Shown here one piece after another: positions 63,974 to 64,000 of a stretch of 64,000 nucleotides of DNA. Where the stretch lies: NCBI RefSeq assembly GCF_964199755.1, contig NC_133896.1:93806200-93870199 (forward strand), written 5' to 3'. Each line of letters begins with the position of its first letter. The stretch's first letter is position 1. The DNA is from Larus michahellis (lineage: Eukaryota; Chordata; Aves; Charadriiformes; Laridae). The translations under genes and the position numbers were made by a program. Below the pieces are notes generated by a model that did no database searches, was not told the DNA's origin, and saw only the letters and a list, made by a program, of their open reading frames with translations.

Positions 63974-64000
63974 GTAAGGTCTGGCTGCACCTTGCCTGTG

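Overview
The window looks like nuclear chromosomal DNA from a bird. The genes are spliced, with small exons, canonical GT/AG junctions and kilobase introns. The interspersed repeats are CR1-type LINE fragments, including the avian 3' tail built on the ATTCTATG octamer. There is one CpG island. The species cannot be told from the sequence alone.

Three conserved protein-coding genes can be supported, in the order also known from human 3q13.33. (1) GTF2E1 (TFIIE alpha) runs on the minus strand. Only its first coding exon (14797-15244, residues 1-149) and a probable non-coding first exon (ending at 23763) lie here. The 14.8 kb at the left edge is the following intron, and the rest of the gene is outside. 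(2) RABL3, a small Rab-like GTPase, is complete on the plus strand in eight coding exons (24130-35313, 236 codons plus stop). (3) HGD (homogentisate 1,2-dioxygenase) begins on the plus strand at 47763. Its first eight coding exons (residues 1-183) are here and the catalytic remainder lies beyond the right edge.

Layout: 1-23.8 kb is AT-rich GTF2E1 intron with low-complexity tracts and faint tRNA-SINE remnants. At 23.4-24.5 kb a CpG island forms a head-to-head promoter for GTF2E1 and RABL3, with NRF1, CRE, CCAAT and YY1 motifs. RABL3 and its 3'UTR occupy 24.1 to about 36.6 kb. About 36.6-47.5 kb is intergenic and carries most of the recognisable CR1 copies. The HGD 5' half fills 47.6-64 kb, in visibly more GC-rich sequence.

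The genes are not a functional cassette. GTF2E1 serves RNA polymerase II initiation, RABL3 is a GTPase linked to Ras-family trafficking, and HGD catalyses a step of tyrosine breakdown. I found no convincing undescribed system. The observations most worth checking are overlapping splice donors in RABL3 exon 2, two interleaved inverted repeats in a GTF2E1 intron, the compact bidirectional promoter, old SINE remnants, and a rearranged CR1 pair between RABL3 and HGD.
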